Source: Apostichopus parvimensis (Eukaryota; Echinodermata; Holothuroidea; Aspidochirotida; Stichopodidae). From it: 46,904 bases of DNA. Below the pieces are notes generated by a model that worked only from the letters and a program-made list of their open reading frames with translations, was not told the DNA's origin and did no database searches. The stretch's first letter is position 1; the number at the start of each line of letters is the position of its first letter. The stretch spans positions 102,763 to 149,666 of the forward strand of contig KN882343.1 in NCBI GenBank assembly GCA_000934455.1, read 5' to 3'. The position numbers and the translations under genes were made by a program. Below, piece after piece: positions 1-12,908 of this stretch.

Positions 1-2507
1 AAGCAGCTGATTTGAAATTGCGACTAAGAAAGTATATAATTTTGCAAACGGCACAGGAGAGCAGGGCGTACTTCTGTTTTTGGAATGGTTCGTTGCGGAC
101 AAGCTGGGTAGGCAGTAGGGAACGGGAAGGGGAAGCAGTGCAGGAAAAGTACTACTTTTGCTCCCCCCTTCCACCCCTGCCCTCTCCCCTTTCCCCTCTT
201 CTTTAGAAGTGTGTTTGTGCATGATTTTTTTTTTTTTCATATTAGATTTATTTAAAATGGGGAATTGGATCCAGAGATTTAGCAAAAATACAACTAAAAT
301 ACAACATATAATGTAAGGAAAAAAAGTTATGTCTGACAATTTCCAATCATGTCTGTGTGTGTGTGTTTGTGTTTTGTAGGTTTATCTTAAATGGAAACAT
401 CCTGGATGAAGAGAATTAAAAGTAAGTAAATTAATTAATTAAGGTTAAAATAAATGAAATCTAAGAAAACATCCTTTGACAGATTTTATCAGCGTGATTG
501 TTAACTACACATACCAGTGTTGAAATAATTCACACCAATTACACATATACCCATTCCATTCTATTGTTAAATTAATGGTAAACTGGTTTCAATGAGAAAT
601 AATATATGTAAAAATGCCTGCCAATGAAATAATAGTGCTGTAACCATGACAACTATCCATCCAATACAATATAAAACTGATTTTTTTCAAACACTTTTTT
701 TTTCTATTTTATTTATTTTTTTTTTGGTGGTCAATTTATTTGAACTGACCATTAGGTCAATATAATTTTCATGATCGCTCACGGACGAGAGTTATTTACC
801 CGTGTAGCCCTATTACCTCCTTTTAAGTCAAGATATAGCCGTTTGTCTCGTCTTAAATTTGTTGAAATGCGAAACTTTCCGCCGAATCAAACACCGATGT
901 TGACAACCTGTGAGTAGGTACAACAGGATCAAACTATTCACAGAGGAATATGGGTCATTACTTGTGGAATGCTCGGTAAATTAGCTTTGCCTCATCTAAG
1001 CAATTAGTCAGAGAAACGGGATCAACGCCGTAGCGGCCACACTCAAATACTGGCATAGTGTCCTCCGACTCTCTCTTTCACTCCCTTTGTAAAAAGTGTG
1101 ATCGTATTTCAAACATCTTGGGATGAGGTTTTTATGAACTTGACCTTGGTAAGGAAAGCTGTTGAAGAAGCATTTCCAAAAATTCCAGTCCGAGCTCTTA
1201 CGTCGTCGAGTAAAGTCAGTCAGTCAGGATGGTAAACGGTTTTGATTTTACAGCTGTCAGTCCCCAACTGGGCTACCGAGTGACACAGAATTCAGTCAAT
1301 TATTCTGTATACATATATGCTGCTGTTAAAGTATTTTGTCACACAGTGTTACAGTATACTCCCTTCGTACTGCGAAAATACCTGTCATAATATATGTGAT
1401 GCCAGACTGTTTAAATGCTTCACGACCCACAGACTGAAGACACAGAAGATATGTAGTGAAAAAGGGATTAGTATAAATGTAATAGCATCCAAAAATAGTT
1501 ATTTTTTTACGACACGGGGGAAAAGAAGAACGGTGAATTGTTGGAACGATGAAGTTTGTGAGGTTACCGTCTGGTAATGGTGTCATCTTTTGTCCTAAAT
1601 ATTTTCGTCCGGTAGTAATTCACTCCATGATTTCGACAGCGAAATTCACCAAATCATAACGGAACATGATGTCCGGTATCTATTATTCGTCGCAAGGCTG
1701 ACATGTTAATCTCTCGTAAAATGCGGACGTGAATGGTTATAAAGTAAAATGAGTACCGTAGGTCCGACTTAAAGTCGCACGTCATATTCACACATAATTG
1801 AATACTCCACATGTAAATATACAGATTTGAAATTGTAATGAGTTGGAAAATCCAGAACAGTGGAAACACTTCCAGCCTCCATCGGTATTCGAACCCTGGC
1901 CTCTCGCTTTATATGCGGATGCTCTCTCTCTATATATTATTTTTTTATTTTTGTCTCCAAACGTAGACATCACTGGGGATTTCATCAGTTTTCACGTGAT
2001 GAAATGTTGTATAGCAGGTTTGTAGTCTCTGGACTTTGACTCCTATCAAATACCATGGTTGCTATGTACAAAAACTGCTTTATATCTAAACATTAGATCT
2101 AGAAATTTGCCTATTTTGGACGGCACAGCATCTGGTGATGCAATATCGGTTTCATCGCTGTGTCTGAATTTCATCATATTCAAGTAAACCTTATCGTTTG
2201 AATCAACAGCAGAGTACAGTAACACCTGACTATGAAACATGAAATGAAAAATGCTGTAGCTTAGTGCGGGGGCCTGAAGGATATGTTATGAAGGGGCCCT
2301 GAGTTAAGAAAAACACATATAAATGACTTGAGTTTCAAATACCTTTGTATTTATGTGTCGTAGATGTAGCACAGAGGTACCGCGCTCCCATTAATTTACT
2401 GTGTTAAAATTAATAACCCCAATTGATGGTGATAATTGGCTAAGATCTCTAACCTTAAAAAGATTGCCCCACTTGAAAGATATCTTACAAGTTTTGACAG
2501 TTGCATC
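1..2507. other. AT-rich unique DNA, no recognisable gene
   Basis: No reading frame here has convincing protein-like composition. Visible items are a short GT run near 355-368, several poly-T runs (225-237, 696-724) and a more mixed-composition, CpG-containing stretch at about 780-1270 that stands out from the AT-rich surroundings. I recognise no coding exon, RNA gene or transposon ends apart from the possible SINE fragment at 1843-1925. Confidence 0.6.
1843..1925 (-). repeat. Possible tRNA-derived SINE fragment
   Basis: On the minus strand this stretch contains GGTTCGAATACC, which is a Pol III B box (GGTTCGANTCC) with one extra base. It is followed by a block ending in a TGGAAGTG...CACTGTTCTGG inverted pattern. 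No clear A box lies upstream, so this could be a decayed SINE or chance similarity. It appears once in the window, so its repeat status is inferred only. Confidence 0.3.
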
Positions 2508-2995
2508 TGGGAAGGGGGGGGGGGGAGGGGAGGAGGAGTGGTGTCATAGTGCCACTCTGATCTGATGGAATCCTGTATCTTTCTCACAATGTTTTCTACA
2601 TTCATCACTTGAAAAGTCTGGGAGGGAGGTGGGATAAGGGGGAAGGGAGGGAGTTGGGATGAGAAGGGAAGGGAGGGAGATGGGAGTGAGGATGGAAGGG
2701 AGGTTGGGTGAGGAGGTAATGGAGGGAGGTGGGATAAGGGGGAAGGGAGGAAGGTGAGATGAGGGGGAAGGGAGAGAGGTGGGATGATGAGGGAAGGAAG
2801 GGAGGTTGGGCGAGGAGGGAAGGGAGGGAGGGAGATGGAGTGAGGAGGGAAGGGAGGGGTTGGGGTCAGGATGGAAGGGAGGGAAGTGAAATGAGGCTGG
2901 AAGAAAGGGAGGTGGGATGAGGAGGGAAAGATAATAGGTGTAAGAGGGAATGGAGGGAGATGGGGTGAGGAGGGAAGGGAGTGAGGTGGGGATGT
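2508..2995. repeat. Polypurine (G/A) minisatellite
   Basis: The plus strand is almost pure purine for nearly 500 bases. It is built from degenerate units of roughly 20-25 bases of the type GGGAGGGAGGTGGGATGAGG. The 158-residue minus-strand reading frame across it (2544-3020) is a Pro/Ser/Leu low-complexity product of the repeat and not a gene. Such homopurine tracts can form triplex or G-quadruplex structures, which is an inference from composition. Confidence 0.9.
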
Positions 2996-5925
2996 TACAC
3001 ATCACCATTATCCCTATCACATCTACACCAATGGCAATGGTTAGGTTTCCTCCTTGAAATTTTTAGCTCCCTCGAAATAGCCTTGCTTTGAGTCACGTCA
3101 GGGTTTCGGTCAATGTTCACGAATAGTTTAGATATATATCCACAACTTGAATCGTGAAGTTGTCTCACAGAGGTGATAAATTTTTTCATTGCATGTCACT
3201 TCTGTTAGTCGGACGGTTTTCATCTCCTGCGGATGGACCTTACGACAAGTTAAATCAAAGCCGTGGGCAGCTCGCTCGGCACATCGGACATGCGTGGGAT
3301 CAATAAAGTGAAATTGATTGGGCTCAATACGATGGTGTTGTTCAGCCAGTCCGAGATGACTGACAGTACGGAATCAATCGTATAGGTAATGGTTTACCGT
3401 TCACCTCCCTCGACTGTACTCCAACGAAGAGTAATTAATATCGTCATTTAGCCAATCTCTTCTTGCTTTAGCTGTGTACACACACACACACACAAACGCA
3501 CGCACATACAAAAGTAGCATTTTGATTAAAGCATCGTAGTGAATTCTGGGGTCAAAGAAGCAGAAGAAAACCAAAACAGTTGAAAAAGAGGAGAAAACTA
3601 TGTCATTTTCCCAATAAGGTCATTTTAATCTCGTTCACGAAAGTAGGGCGTTCACGAAAAGAGAGAGAGAAAAAAAAAGGGAAAAAGTTATCTGTTACCA
3701 GTCGGGGTGCGGCTACTGCCGCAGTTCTCTCTATAAACAGTCACTGCGTCCCTCCAATCCAAATGTCAAATCAATTTGGGAATTGATGTTTCCGAGTGCG
3801 CGAGGATGTAAGATTCGGATTTAATGGTCTGAGAGCTTTTCCTGGCTCTAAGTTCAACAGAAGAGAATCAATTTTCTTTCTCAGATGTAATAAATAGAGC
3901 TTCATCGCGAAGGTGTTTATAAAGGTAGATCGAGCTCACGATCGGGTTCACTATCGAGTTTTTGCAAATTTTTCGTTACTTCGTAACCCTTACAAAAAAA
4001 TTCCTTAACAGTTTTTGTCTTTAGCTTTGCTGCTCAAGTTACATTATGAAGGACAATGAAAAAGTGAAAAAAATTATTTAAATAATTATAAAAAAACAAT
4101 TATAAAAAAATTGTTTTGGTTTTCTGTTTCATTTGTTTAAATGCTTTTAAGCATTAATATGAAATTTTTTTTTGGGTGCAAACCAAATAAAAGGTTTTAG
4201 AAGTGAATGGAATTTATGTGCCTTCATTGAATATTCAAATAAATATAATCATTTTTTGATAGACATGTATGTAGACATATGTGATTGTCAAAAATTTAAC
4301 TTATTGGTTAAATAAAAGATGCAACTTCTTAAAAAAATCCAATGTCCTAAAATCAAGTGCCCACTGGCAATTTTGCCTGAATTGCATTCAGCACATCATG
4401 TTATTGTACAGACTGCATATATGGAAACAGTATACAGTTCCTCCAAATAATAAATATTTACTGATAATAGCAAGGCTTATATATATGTAATTATGGGTCA
4501 CAGGAAGATTGTTTAATACCAAGCTGATTAATCATGTGTTTATGGTCTTAATATCAGACGTCTGCCCCCCCCCCAAAAAAAATGCCAAGTGCCTTTCTCT
4601 TCTACCGGCAATATCAACAGCTTATTAAATCCGCCTGAAGTTTGAGGCCTGTACATATATTTTCATGGGATTACAGAGCTACTAACAGATGTTGTTATTT
4701 TCTTATTTGACAATTTTATTATTTTGGGCAGTACATTCATGGTGAACACAAGTCGACAACACCACAGATGTATAATCTGGGACGTACCCTCACAGGTGTA
4801 TTTGGCATGAGTAATCGGAATGGGGGTGGGGGGTGAGGGGAAGGGGGGAAAAAGAGCTCCCTAATAGTCCCAGTCTGGCCCAAATAACATGATTATTGGC
4901 AGACCGACTGTCAGGTATCAATTTCTAAACATGTTTGGTAGTTAAGGAGTCCAGAACCGGGATTCTTATGCCAGTACGCAAAATTTTTCTCTGAGTTGGT
5001 GCACTTACCAAAGATCATGTGGAAGTTTTTTTTAATTGAACACCATCATTACAAAAGGGGATTTATTTCTTGTATAAGTAAAGATATTTAGAAGCAAAAT
5101 ATATGGGTCTGTTACTATTACAGCCTATTCAGTATTAAAGTGTATAATGCATATATGACCTACAATGAGAATCCATCTCTCGATCCCGAGCAAACATTTT
5201 TCTTACTGTGATCGTTGTTTAAACCCACACGATAGAAATAATGTAAGTTTTCTAAAAGACAGCAGTAAGAAACATCTGCTCAAAAAAACAAACTCCCCCG
5301 GTTTTTAATTATGGAAATTTTGCTCTGAGTGATTGAATACTTGAAAAGACTCATTTTCCTATTAAACTATTGCATCTTAATTCCTCTATGTTTATGATGC
5401 CATGCACCAAACCGTGACATTCTCAGACGAACCACGATAGGAAAAGGCAAACAACTAAAAATAATAGACGTAAATAGTTTTTTTTTCGTGTCTTCTCCTT
5501 GGATAACGAAGAATCCGCTCGATTTAAAATCAAACTAAATATTCGGCTGCAAATCAACGTCATCCATCACTCTTAACTGGATTTTTAAACGACGAGTTTG
5601 GGGGGGGGGGACAGAATAATTTAAGAGTCAGTAGATATTTTTTATGAGATGTTTTGAGGCCATTCGAGGATAAAGATGTGTGGCCGTGTTTAAATAAATA
5701 CCTGCGATGTGATTTATGTGTGATGGTGGGCACTGTTACATTTATCTTTGTGAATAAAAAGAATTTAACAGACAAAAGCGAAAAAATAATACTTGCAAGA
5801 GAATCTAAGTAGGCGCAGTGAAAACAAGAGATCGGCGAAATGGTGCACTGTTAAAGGGGTATGCCAGAGAAGTTGACTGCCTTCTCAGTCACTTTGTCAG
5901 AGAAGTAGGATACTGAGGGGGGCTG
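2996..5925. other. Unique AT-rich DNA with a mixed-composition block
   Basis: No supported gene. 3190-3450 is non-repetitive and richer in CpG than its neighbours. It is followed by a short CA run (3478-3495). 4000-4500 is very AT-rich with A/T homopolymers. Short C or G runs occur near 4563-4573, 4824-4850 and 5600-5611. The small reading frames here are not protein-like. Confidence 0.55.
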
Positions 5926-6640
5926 CAGCATGCTGCAGCCAGGCTGCATAGGACATAATCTATTGTGTTCCACAGGTTCACACAATAGACAATGCAGGTG
6001 TTTAGAGACAATCCCTTTTGTTTGATAATGATTCATCCTAGCTGAGCAGGATCTTGCAGCTGCTGCAGCTTTGCATTGTCTATTGTGCTCCACAGTTTCA
6101 CATAATAGACAATGCAGGTGTTTAGAGACAATCCCTTTTGTTTGATAATGATTCATCCTAGCTGAGCAGGATCTTGCAGCTGCTGCAGCTTTTCATTGTC
6201 TATTGTTTCACACAATAGACAATGCAGGTTTTTAGAGACAATCCCAATTGTTTGATATTGATTCATCCTAGCTGAGCAGGATCTTGCAGCTGCTGCAGCT
6301 TTTCATTGTCTATTGTGTTCCACAGGTTCACACAATAGACACTGCAGGTGTTTAAAGACAATCCCTATTGTTTGATATTGATTCATCTTAGCTGAGCAGG
6401 ATCTTGCAGCTGCTGCAGCTTTGCATTGTCTATTGTCCAGTTTTACACAATAGACACTGCGGGTTTTTAGAGACAATCCCTATTGTTTGATATTGATTCA
6501 TCCTAGCAGGATCTTGCAGCTGCTGCAGCTTTACATTGACTATTGTGCTCCACAGTTTCACACAATAGACACTGCAGGTGTTTACAGACAATCCCTAATG
6601 TTTGATATTCATCCTAGCAGGATCTTGCAGATGCTGCAGC
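5926..6640. repeat. About 117-bp tandem array, six copies, hairpin-forming
   Basis: The phrase GACAATCCC recurs at 6007, 6127, 6237, 6357, 6472 and 6587, giving unit lengths of 120, 110, 120, 115 and 115 bases. Most units carry an inverted repeat (CATTGTCTATTGTG, a short spacer with CCACAG, then CACAATAGACAATG) and the self-complementary GCAGCTGCTGC. The left edge contains the 18-base perfect palindrome GCTGCAGCATGCTGCAGC. The 101-residue minus-strand frame at 5851-6156 only reads through the repeat. Confidence 0.9.
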
Positions 6641-7425
6641 TTTTTTGTTGTTGCTGTTGACATGGTGCCTTTTATTCAAAGATGTTGAAAATTTTCCACA
6701 TTGTCAGGTCAAAACCACATCTTCACATCTTGACATCCTCAATATTTTAAATTCAGTGATATATCATTCCATCCATCCATCTTAGCAACAGCAGAGTGGA
6801 AAGATGCCATCATGGCTGAAGAGGATTTTGGAATTTTTCTTTCTTTTACTCGCTTTCATGACACTCGAGAAGTAAAATGACATTTCGACAAGAAAGGTGC
6901 ATTTTGATGACAATGTAAAATACGAAGAAGCTAAGCTTGACAGCCGCTATCAAAGCAAATGTTCAAAATGTATCAGGTCTCAAGGATAAATTAGAGAGAA
7001 TTATAAATGGAATAAAAAGTTAAGTATTTGAAGAGCATCATTGCCGTTTATATGACGATCACAGATCTAATACTGTCATCCACTCACGGAAGGCTTCATT
7101 CTTGTTGCTTTTTCTTTTTACCTTTGTAGTATATGTCATGTTTCCTTCAATGTAAATTCGCAACCAAAATGGAGAATTATGAGGTTATTGGATGGAATCT
7201 GTTTTAAGGGGGGAGGGGGGGGGAGGAAGGTTTTAAGAAATTGTCTATAAATATAGCTTGTATTCCTATTTCTAGCATAATGGGTTTGTATTCCATATAC
7301 ACTCAGTGCAGATTTGTGAGGATTTCTTTCTTGTCAGCCGATCAGACGGCCATGCCTTACACTTTGGTTGTCTCAACAGCAAAGTTGGTTGTCCAAAGAA
7401 AATGTAGGAACATAAGATTCATGAC
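6641..7425. other. Unique spacer between tandem arrays
   Basis: AT-rich sequence with a short poly-G tract near 7207-7226. I see no gene, RNA or transposon ends. Confidence 0.5.
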
Positions 7426-8056
7426 CAATATGTACACTGAAGGAGAGATGTGTAGGTTTGGTGAATAGAACAGCAATATGTACACTGTAGGAGAAATGTG
7501 TAGGTTTGGTGAATGCAACACGAATATGTACACTGTAGGAGAGATGTGTAGGTTTGGTGAATAGAACAGCAATATGTACATTGTGGAGGAGATGTGTAGG
7601 TTTGGTGAATAGAACAGCAACATGTACACTGTATGAGAGATATCTGTAGGTTTGGTGAATAGAACATTGATATGTACACTGTAGGAGAGATGTGTAGGTT
7701 TGGTGAATAGAACAGCAATATGTACACTGTAGGAGAGATGTGTAGGTTTGGTGAATAGAACTGCAATATGTACACTGTACGAGAGATGTGTAGGTTTGGT
7801 GAATAGAACACCATTATGTACACTGTATGAGCAATTGGTAGGTTTAGTGAATAGAACAGCAATTATATTCACTGTAGGAGAAGATGTGTAGGTTTGGTGA
7901 ATTGAAAACCAATATGTACATTGTAGGAAGGATGTATAGGTTTGAAGAATAGAACACCAATATGTACACTGTAGGAGAGATGTAAAGGCTTGATGAATAA
8001 AACAGCATATGTATACCGTAGGAGAGATGAATAGGTTTGGTGAATAGAACAGCAAA
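7426..8056. repeat. 48-bp minisatellite, about 13 copies
   Basis: The unit contains ATATGTACACTGTAGGAGAG followed by ATGTGTAGGTTTGGTGAATAGAACAGC and repeats every 48 bases with scattered substitutions and small indels. Because 48 is a multiple of three, open frames persist on the minus strand (236 and 147 residues) and give 16-residue periodic peptides such as SPNLHISPTVYILLFY. The longest frame drifts through different translations of the same DNA at indels. That is what non-coding tandem DNA does, so I do not call a gene. Confidence 0.92.
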
Positions 8057-8180
8057 ACCAAGGGCACTTCGATCTAGTTGTACTTTATGTTGTTGTACTC
8101 ATTAGTACTTACAATTCCACTAGCTTGTGATATCATTTTGAAGAAGTCTTCAGGCATATATGTTTCAATGGAATACAGTA

Positions 8181-8472
8181 TATGTATGTATGTGTGTATG
8201 TATGTGTGTATGCGTGTGTGTACATGTATGTATGTATGTATGTATTTTAGATCCTCCTGCAAGCAGGAACTCGTGAAGAAGCCTCATTGGCTTATCAAAG
8301 CCGCAAGCCGACCGAAGTCAGTCTCTTACATTCATATTTAACGTCCATGATTATGAATTGTTAATTGTCAACAACTCTGTAACTGGACGACATACATTAA
8401 TCTTGGAGTGACTCGAACTCGGGTCCTTATGATTGAAAGGCACCGACGTTAACCACTGAGCTAACACTCCTC
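8181..8472 (-). mobile_element. tRNA-derived SINE, copy 1
   Basis: Read on the minus strand, the element starts at about 8472 and shows a Pol III A box (TAGCTCAGTGGTTAACG, near 8448-8464) and a B box (GAGTTCGAGTC, near 8411-8421) at tRNA-like spacing. A body of about 150 bases follows, and the element ends in a (TACA)n-type tail, seen on the plus strand as TGTA repeats at 8181-8244. A second copy lies at 41451-41721 in the same orientation with the same body and tail. Two dispersed copies with a tRNA-like head and simple-repeat tail identify a SINE. I cannot name the family. Confidence 0.85.
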
Positions 8473-9493
8473 ATTTGTTTATACTCTTCACAGTATATGT
8501 TTACAATATGAGTAAAAAACAGGAAGCAATCGCTGATGATCTCACCCGGCTTATATCATGAATTATAAAAACTATAAATGGGTGAAAAATGTGGATGGAA
8601 CCTTTTGTCACAATCGTTCTGTATAAATACAAAGAATTTGACTCGATACTCTGTCCTTGAATTAAACGGTTCAAGTAATATATTAGAGTCTTTTGTCGGA
8701 GGTAAATGTCAAGAATATCGACAAAGAAGTTAGCATCTGATGATAGAATTTACTTTTGCTTATATAATAATACATAAGAAGAGGCTGGAATTATATACAT
8801 TTCAAAATCTCCCCTTGTTGTGTGTTTATGAAAGGCATGGCAAAATCACCCTATTAAATTTAGATCAATTTTTAATATCGTTTAAAGCTCCTTTTGAAAG
8901 GTGAACCAAAGATAATAGCATCTGAGGGAATTTTTGTTGTTTTCTTTGTTGTTTTTTTTTGTAGGGCAATTACTTCATTCAGCCAACCATACTTGCCAGT
9001 TTTTTCCCTCAGTTCCTTGGTGCTTGATAGTGAGGCTTTTGGTTTGATATATATAAAGTAAAAAGATGGATTTCTTTGAAATATTGCTTTGAATAAAATG
9101 CAAAGATGAGAAAGTAAATTATTGGAAGCATATTTTAAGGAAATGAATTTATTATTGATGAATACCATCAAAACTATATAAAAATTTGGAATTTGGAAAA
9201 ATGTAATTTGCTAGAATTTAGGTTTGATCAAACTGTCATCAGTGGTTATAGTTATATACATTTTTAATTTGTTTTTTTCAAAGTTTAGTCAATGTTAGTT
9301 GTTGAATTCTTTGTTGGATTTTTTGGGAACTTGGGAGGGTGGGGGATTGGTGAGACTGAGGATGCTTGAGTTAATTTTCATTTTGTTTTTTAAGCTCAAA
9401 CTGAATGTTGATAACAACCGTGGCCAAGTTCTTCTAGCGACAGAGAGACTGGGAGCTGTTTGTGTTTCCAAACCTGATGTTTTGCAGCACTCA
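8473..9493. other. AT-rich spacer, nothing recognised
   Basis: Non-repetitive AT-rich sequence between the SINE and the next tandem array. The small reading frames at 8872-9171 (minus) and 9299-9640 (plus) show no family features, and the second runs into the tandem array. Confidence 0.5.
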
Positions 9494-10135
9494 CCATATT
9501 TAGATCAATTTTCTGGCAGCAATCACATATTTAGATCACTTTTTAGCATCATGCACATATTTAGATCACTTTTTGGCAGCACTTACCTATTTGGATCACT
9601 TTTTAGCAGCACTCACATATTTAGATCACTATTTTGGTAGTACTCACATATTCAGATCACTTTTTAGCAGCATTCACATATTTAGATCACTTTCTTTGGT
9701 AGCACTCACATATTTAGATCACTTTTTAGCAACACTCACATATTTAGATCACTTTAAGCCAGCACTCACATATTTGGATCACTTTTTAGCAGCACTCACA
9801 TATTCAGATCACTTTTTTGGCAGCACTCACATATTCAGATCACTTTTTAGCAACACTCACATATTTAGATCACTTTAAGCCAGCACTTACATATTTAGAT
9901 AACTTTTTTGGGAGCACTCACATATTACGATCACTTTTTAGCAGCACTCCCATATTCAGATCACTTTTTTGGCAGCACTCACATATCACTTTTTGGTAGT
10001 ACTCACATATATAGATCACCTTTTAGCAGCACTCATATATTTGGATCACTTTTTAACAGCACTCACATATTTAGATCACTTTTTGGCAGCACTCACATAT
10101 TTTAGATCTCTTTTTGGCAGCACTCACATATTAAC
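9494..10135. repeat. 30-bp minisatellite, about 21 copies
   Basis: The unit is close to CACATATTTAGATCACTTTT followed by TAGCAGCACT and recurs about every 30 bases with small length changes. The length is a multiple of three, so plus-strand frames of 113, 101, 77, 65 and 60 residues are created (HIFRSLFSST-type peptides). They are repeat artefacts. GATC occurs in nearly every unit. Confidence 0.92.
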
Positions 10136-11049
10136 AGTAGATTTTTCTAGTAACAGTAACTACTTTTTGCATGCATTGTGTTCAGTACTCTGTATTTTAT
10201 AATTTTTGTTATCTTGAGTCTAAAACCTTTTAATTGTTGTTGAACCCACCAAGCTTCTATATATTTAAGCTCACTTCATAGCTGACTTTTTGGCCCTTAA
10301 TTTTCCCCCTGTTTTCAAATTTTGCATTCCCTTCCAGCTAGCTCAAATGTTATCTATCTAATCTATCTTGCTCTTAGTCGTTACTTGTCGCTCGGCTTTT
10401 AGCTCGCTTTTAACCTTTACCTTAAAAGAACTCTCATTTAGTCTCCATTACTCCCATTCATCTTACTTTAACTTTCAACAAATTTTTCTTTCATTGTGCT
10501 CCACTTTTCAAACACTCCCTAAAATTTTTTTTTTGAAAGCCTGTATTTATATATTCAATCTGATTGGTCAACAAGATGTTTTCTTGGCTTTTCCTTTCTC
10601 TCTTTTTTGCTCAGGCAAGATAGCTCAGTCTTTTGCTCACGCTTTAAAAGGTACGGGGTAACTGCGGATAGAATACTGATGCAATTCTGATAGCTCTCGA
10701 TCCGTTTGTATTTCGGTCTCACAGACTAGTAAAAAATGCATCGACTCGATCTTGACGGCAAAATTTAAGGTCCGTAATTTGTTGGAAGGTTTTTGAAACT
10801 TCGTTTAGAGACAACCGGGAGTCTCGAATGACATTTCCAAATGGTTATCACAAGACGTCATCTGATACGGTTTTGTAAAAATTAAGGACGGTAAATTGAC
10901 TGCGAGACAGATTTGTGTAATATTTAATTGTCACCTTAGGCGCAGGGCAAAAGTTAAAAAGATATTGAAATTTCATAAACTAAGGAATCAATTTTTTAGC
11001 ACTTAAATACACAGACGTAGTAATTACGGGCCGACTGGTTCAACACAGT
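10136..11049. other. Unique DNA with a CpG-containing block
   Basis: 10200-10640 is T-rich. 10660-10930 is non-repetitive, of mixed composition and contains several CpG dinucleotides, unlike the arrays on both sides. I recognise no coding exon. It could be regulatory DNA, but nothing in the window tests that. Confidence 0.45.
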
Positions 11050-11815
11050 AGCTAGATTCAGAGCTCTTTTATTGGTGTAGAATTTCAAGTCGTAAACAAG
11101 GACTTTTTTATCATAGCAATTCTGTGAGTTTGTTGAACTTGCAGTTTCTAATTAAACATAGCAAAAAACTGCAAAGGTAAATTTGGTTACTAGAAAATGC
11201 TGTAATACATGAAGATTAAGGGCTTTTTCATTGGTGTAAAATTTCAAGTCATAAACAAGGACTATTTTATCAAAGCAATTCTGTGAGTTTGTTGAACTAG
11301 CAGCTTTAATAAAATATAGCAATAATGCAAAGGTAAATTTGGTTACAACAAAATGCTATATAGATTCAGAGCTCTTTTATTGGTGTAAAATTTCAAGTCA
11401 TAAACTAGGACTATTTTATCAAAGCAATTCTGTGAGTTTGTTGAACTAGCAGCTTTAATAAAATATAGCAAAAATGCAAAGGTAAATTTGGGTACAACAA
11501 AATGCTATATAAGATGAAGTTTGAGAGCTCTTTTATTGGTGTAGAGTTTCATGTCATAAACAAGGACTGTTTCATCAAAGCAATTCTGTGGGTTAGTTGA
11601 ACTAGCAGCTTTAATAAAATATAGCAAAAAATGCAAAGGTAAATTTGGTTACAACAAAATGCTATATAGATTCAGAGCTCTTTTGTTGGTGTAGAGTTTC
11701 ATGTCATAAACAAGGACTGATTTATTCTGTAGGTTTGTTGAACTTGCAGTTTTAATAAAAGATAGTAAAAATGCAAAGGTAAATTTGGTTACAAGAAAAT
11801 GCTGCATAACATGAT
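11050..11815. repeat. About 154-bp tandem array, five copies
   Basis: The phrase TTGGTGTA recurs near 11071, 11230, 11380, 11535 and 11686, giving periods of about 150-159 bases. Each unit contains AGAGCTCTTTTATTGGTGTA, then a block with CATAAACAAGGACT, then GCAAAGGTAAATTTGGTTAC. The last unit has lost the CAAAGCAATTC segment. The units have no sustained open frame. Confidence 0.9.
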
Positions 11816-12908
11816 TACAAATGAAATAATTTTATATTGTTTCGTTATTATTATATTGTATATGGCAATTTGATACAAAATACAATAATTTTCAGGTATA
11901 AAAACAATTATTTTGTTTGAAAAATTCCATGGTTCTGGAAATGGTATTTCTCCCCATGACAGTGCAGTCTATCAGCTTTTATAACTTAAATTCAATGATG
12001 AAAACGTTCTTGATGTTGTTGCAAAGTTAGCAATTTGTTCTACGTATGTGCATAATCCTAACATCGAAAATTGGCCCAACTAGAGCATCAACCAACAGAT
12101 TCGATGGATAGCTTTAACTGTAAGTTAATACTAATAACATTTTATTTTAAATTACACACTAAGTTATAACTTTCATTTGGGGTGAGAAAATCTACTTGGA
12201 TAGCTTATACAGTATTTTAATCAAATTTTTGAATCTTGTTTTGAATTTCAATACGCAGTACGGCTGGTGAAAATTGCCAGAAACTGGACACTAATAAAGC
12301 CACAATCTGCTTTCAAATCGGTCAACAGGTAATTAAGGAAGACTTAATTGCAACGTCAATTAATTTCGGTTAAGACAATTTTTTCCTTCGAAATGTCCGT
12401 AAAAACACCATCCATCGTTTCCTCTTGCAGTATCTTAGAGTAATCGTCAAATTAATCGCTGCAGACCGAGAAGAAGCGCAGGCATACACATGATCCCAGG
12501 CTGAAGATGTTAATCGTCATGCCAACCGTTGAATTTCTTTCTCTCGTTCCCTACGTCTGTACTTCACAGACCCTTTAAGGTCCCATAAGCCATCCTTGAA
12601 CATTTTTTTCGGTTTTCACCAGAGTTGAGAATGTAATCGAGGGGAAAATCAAAGTTGAAATCATGCTTTTAATATTAATATTTATCTAATGTTGATTTAA
12701 CATTCAACACTGTAGGTTTTCCTTGTTCGTTCCTTTCTTCCCTCTTGTTTTTCTCCTAAGGCCATTTGCAGAGAACCTTTCTGTTACTCGTACTGTAAGT
12801 GTCGTGATAAATTTAATTACAGTTTCGTCTAGGCAACCTTCGTTGCGTATTGTGGGTGGCTTTGCTTGTAAATTTCGACCAGAATATGTATTTATATAAC
12901 TAAATTTA
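11816..12908. other. Unique DNA between repeat blocks
   Basis: No gene recognised. 12330-12600 is non-repetitive, contains several TAATTA/TTAATT-type core motifs plus CpG-containing sequence, and could be regulatory. The remainder is AT-rich. Confidence 0.45.

Noticed and set aside
7357..8067. 236-residue minus-strand frame as a repetitive protein gene
   Set aside because: It reads a 48-bp minisatellite. The same DNA is translated in different frames along its length after indels, and a second overlapping frame (7419-7862) is equally open.
8448..8464. Genuine tRNA gene at the A-box sequence
   Set aside because: No tRNA cloverleaf with a 3' acceptor stem can be closed, and the same head with SINE body and tail recurs at 41451-41721.
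9299..10202. Chain of plus-strand frames with ALTYLDHF/THIFRSLF peptides
   Set aside because: Product of a 30-bp tandem repeat. Adjacent frames overlap and alternate, with no conserved start or ending.
5926..11815. CRISPR array
   Set aside because: The repeats are contiguous tandem units without unique spacers, in a eukaryotic repeat landscape.
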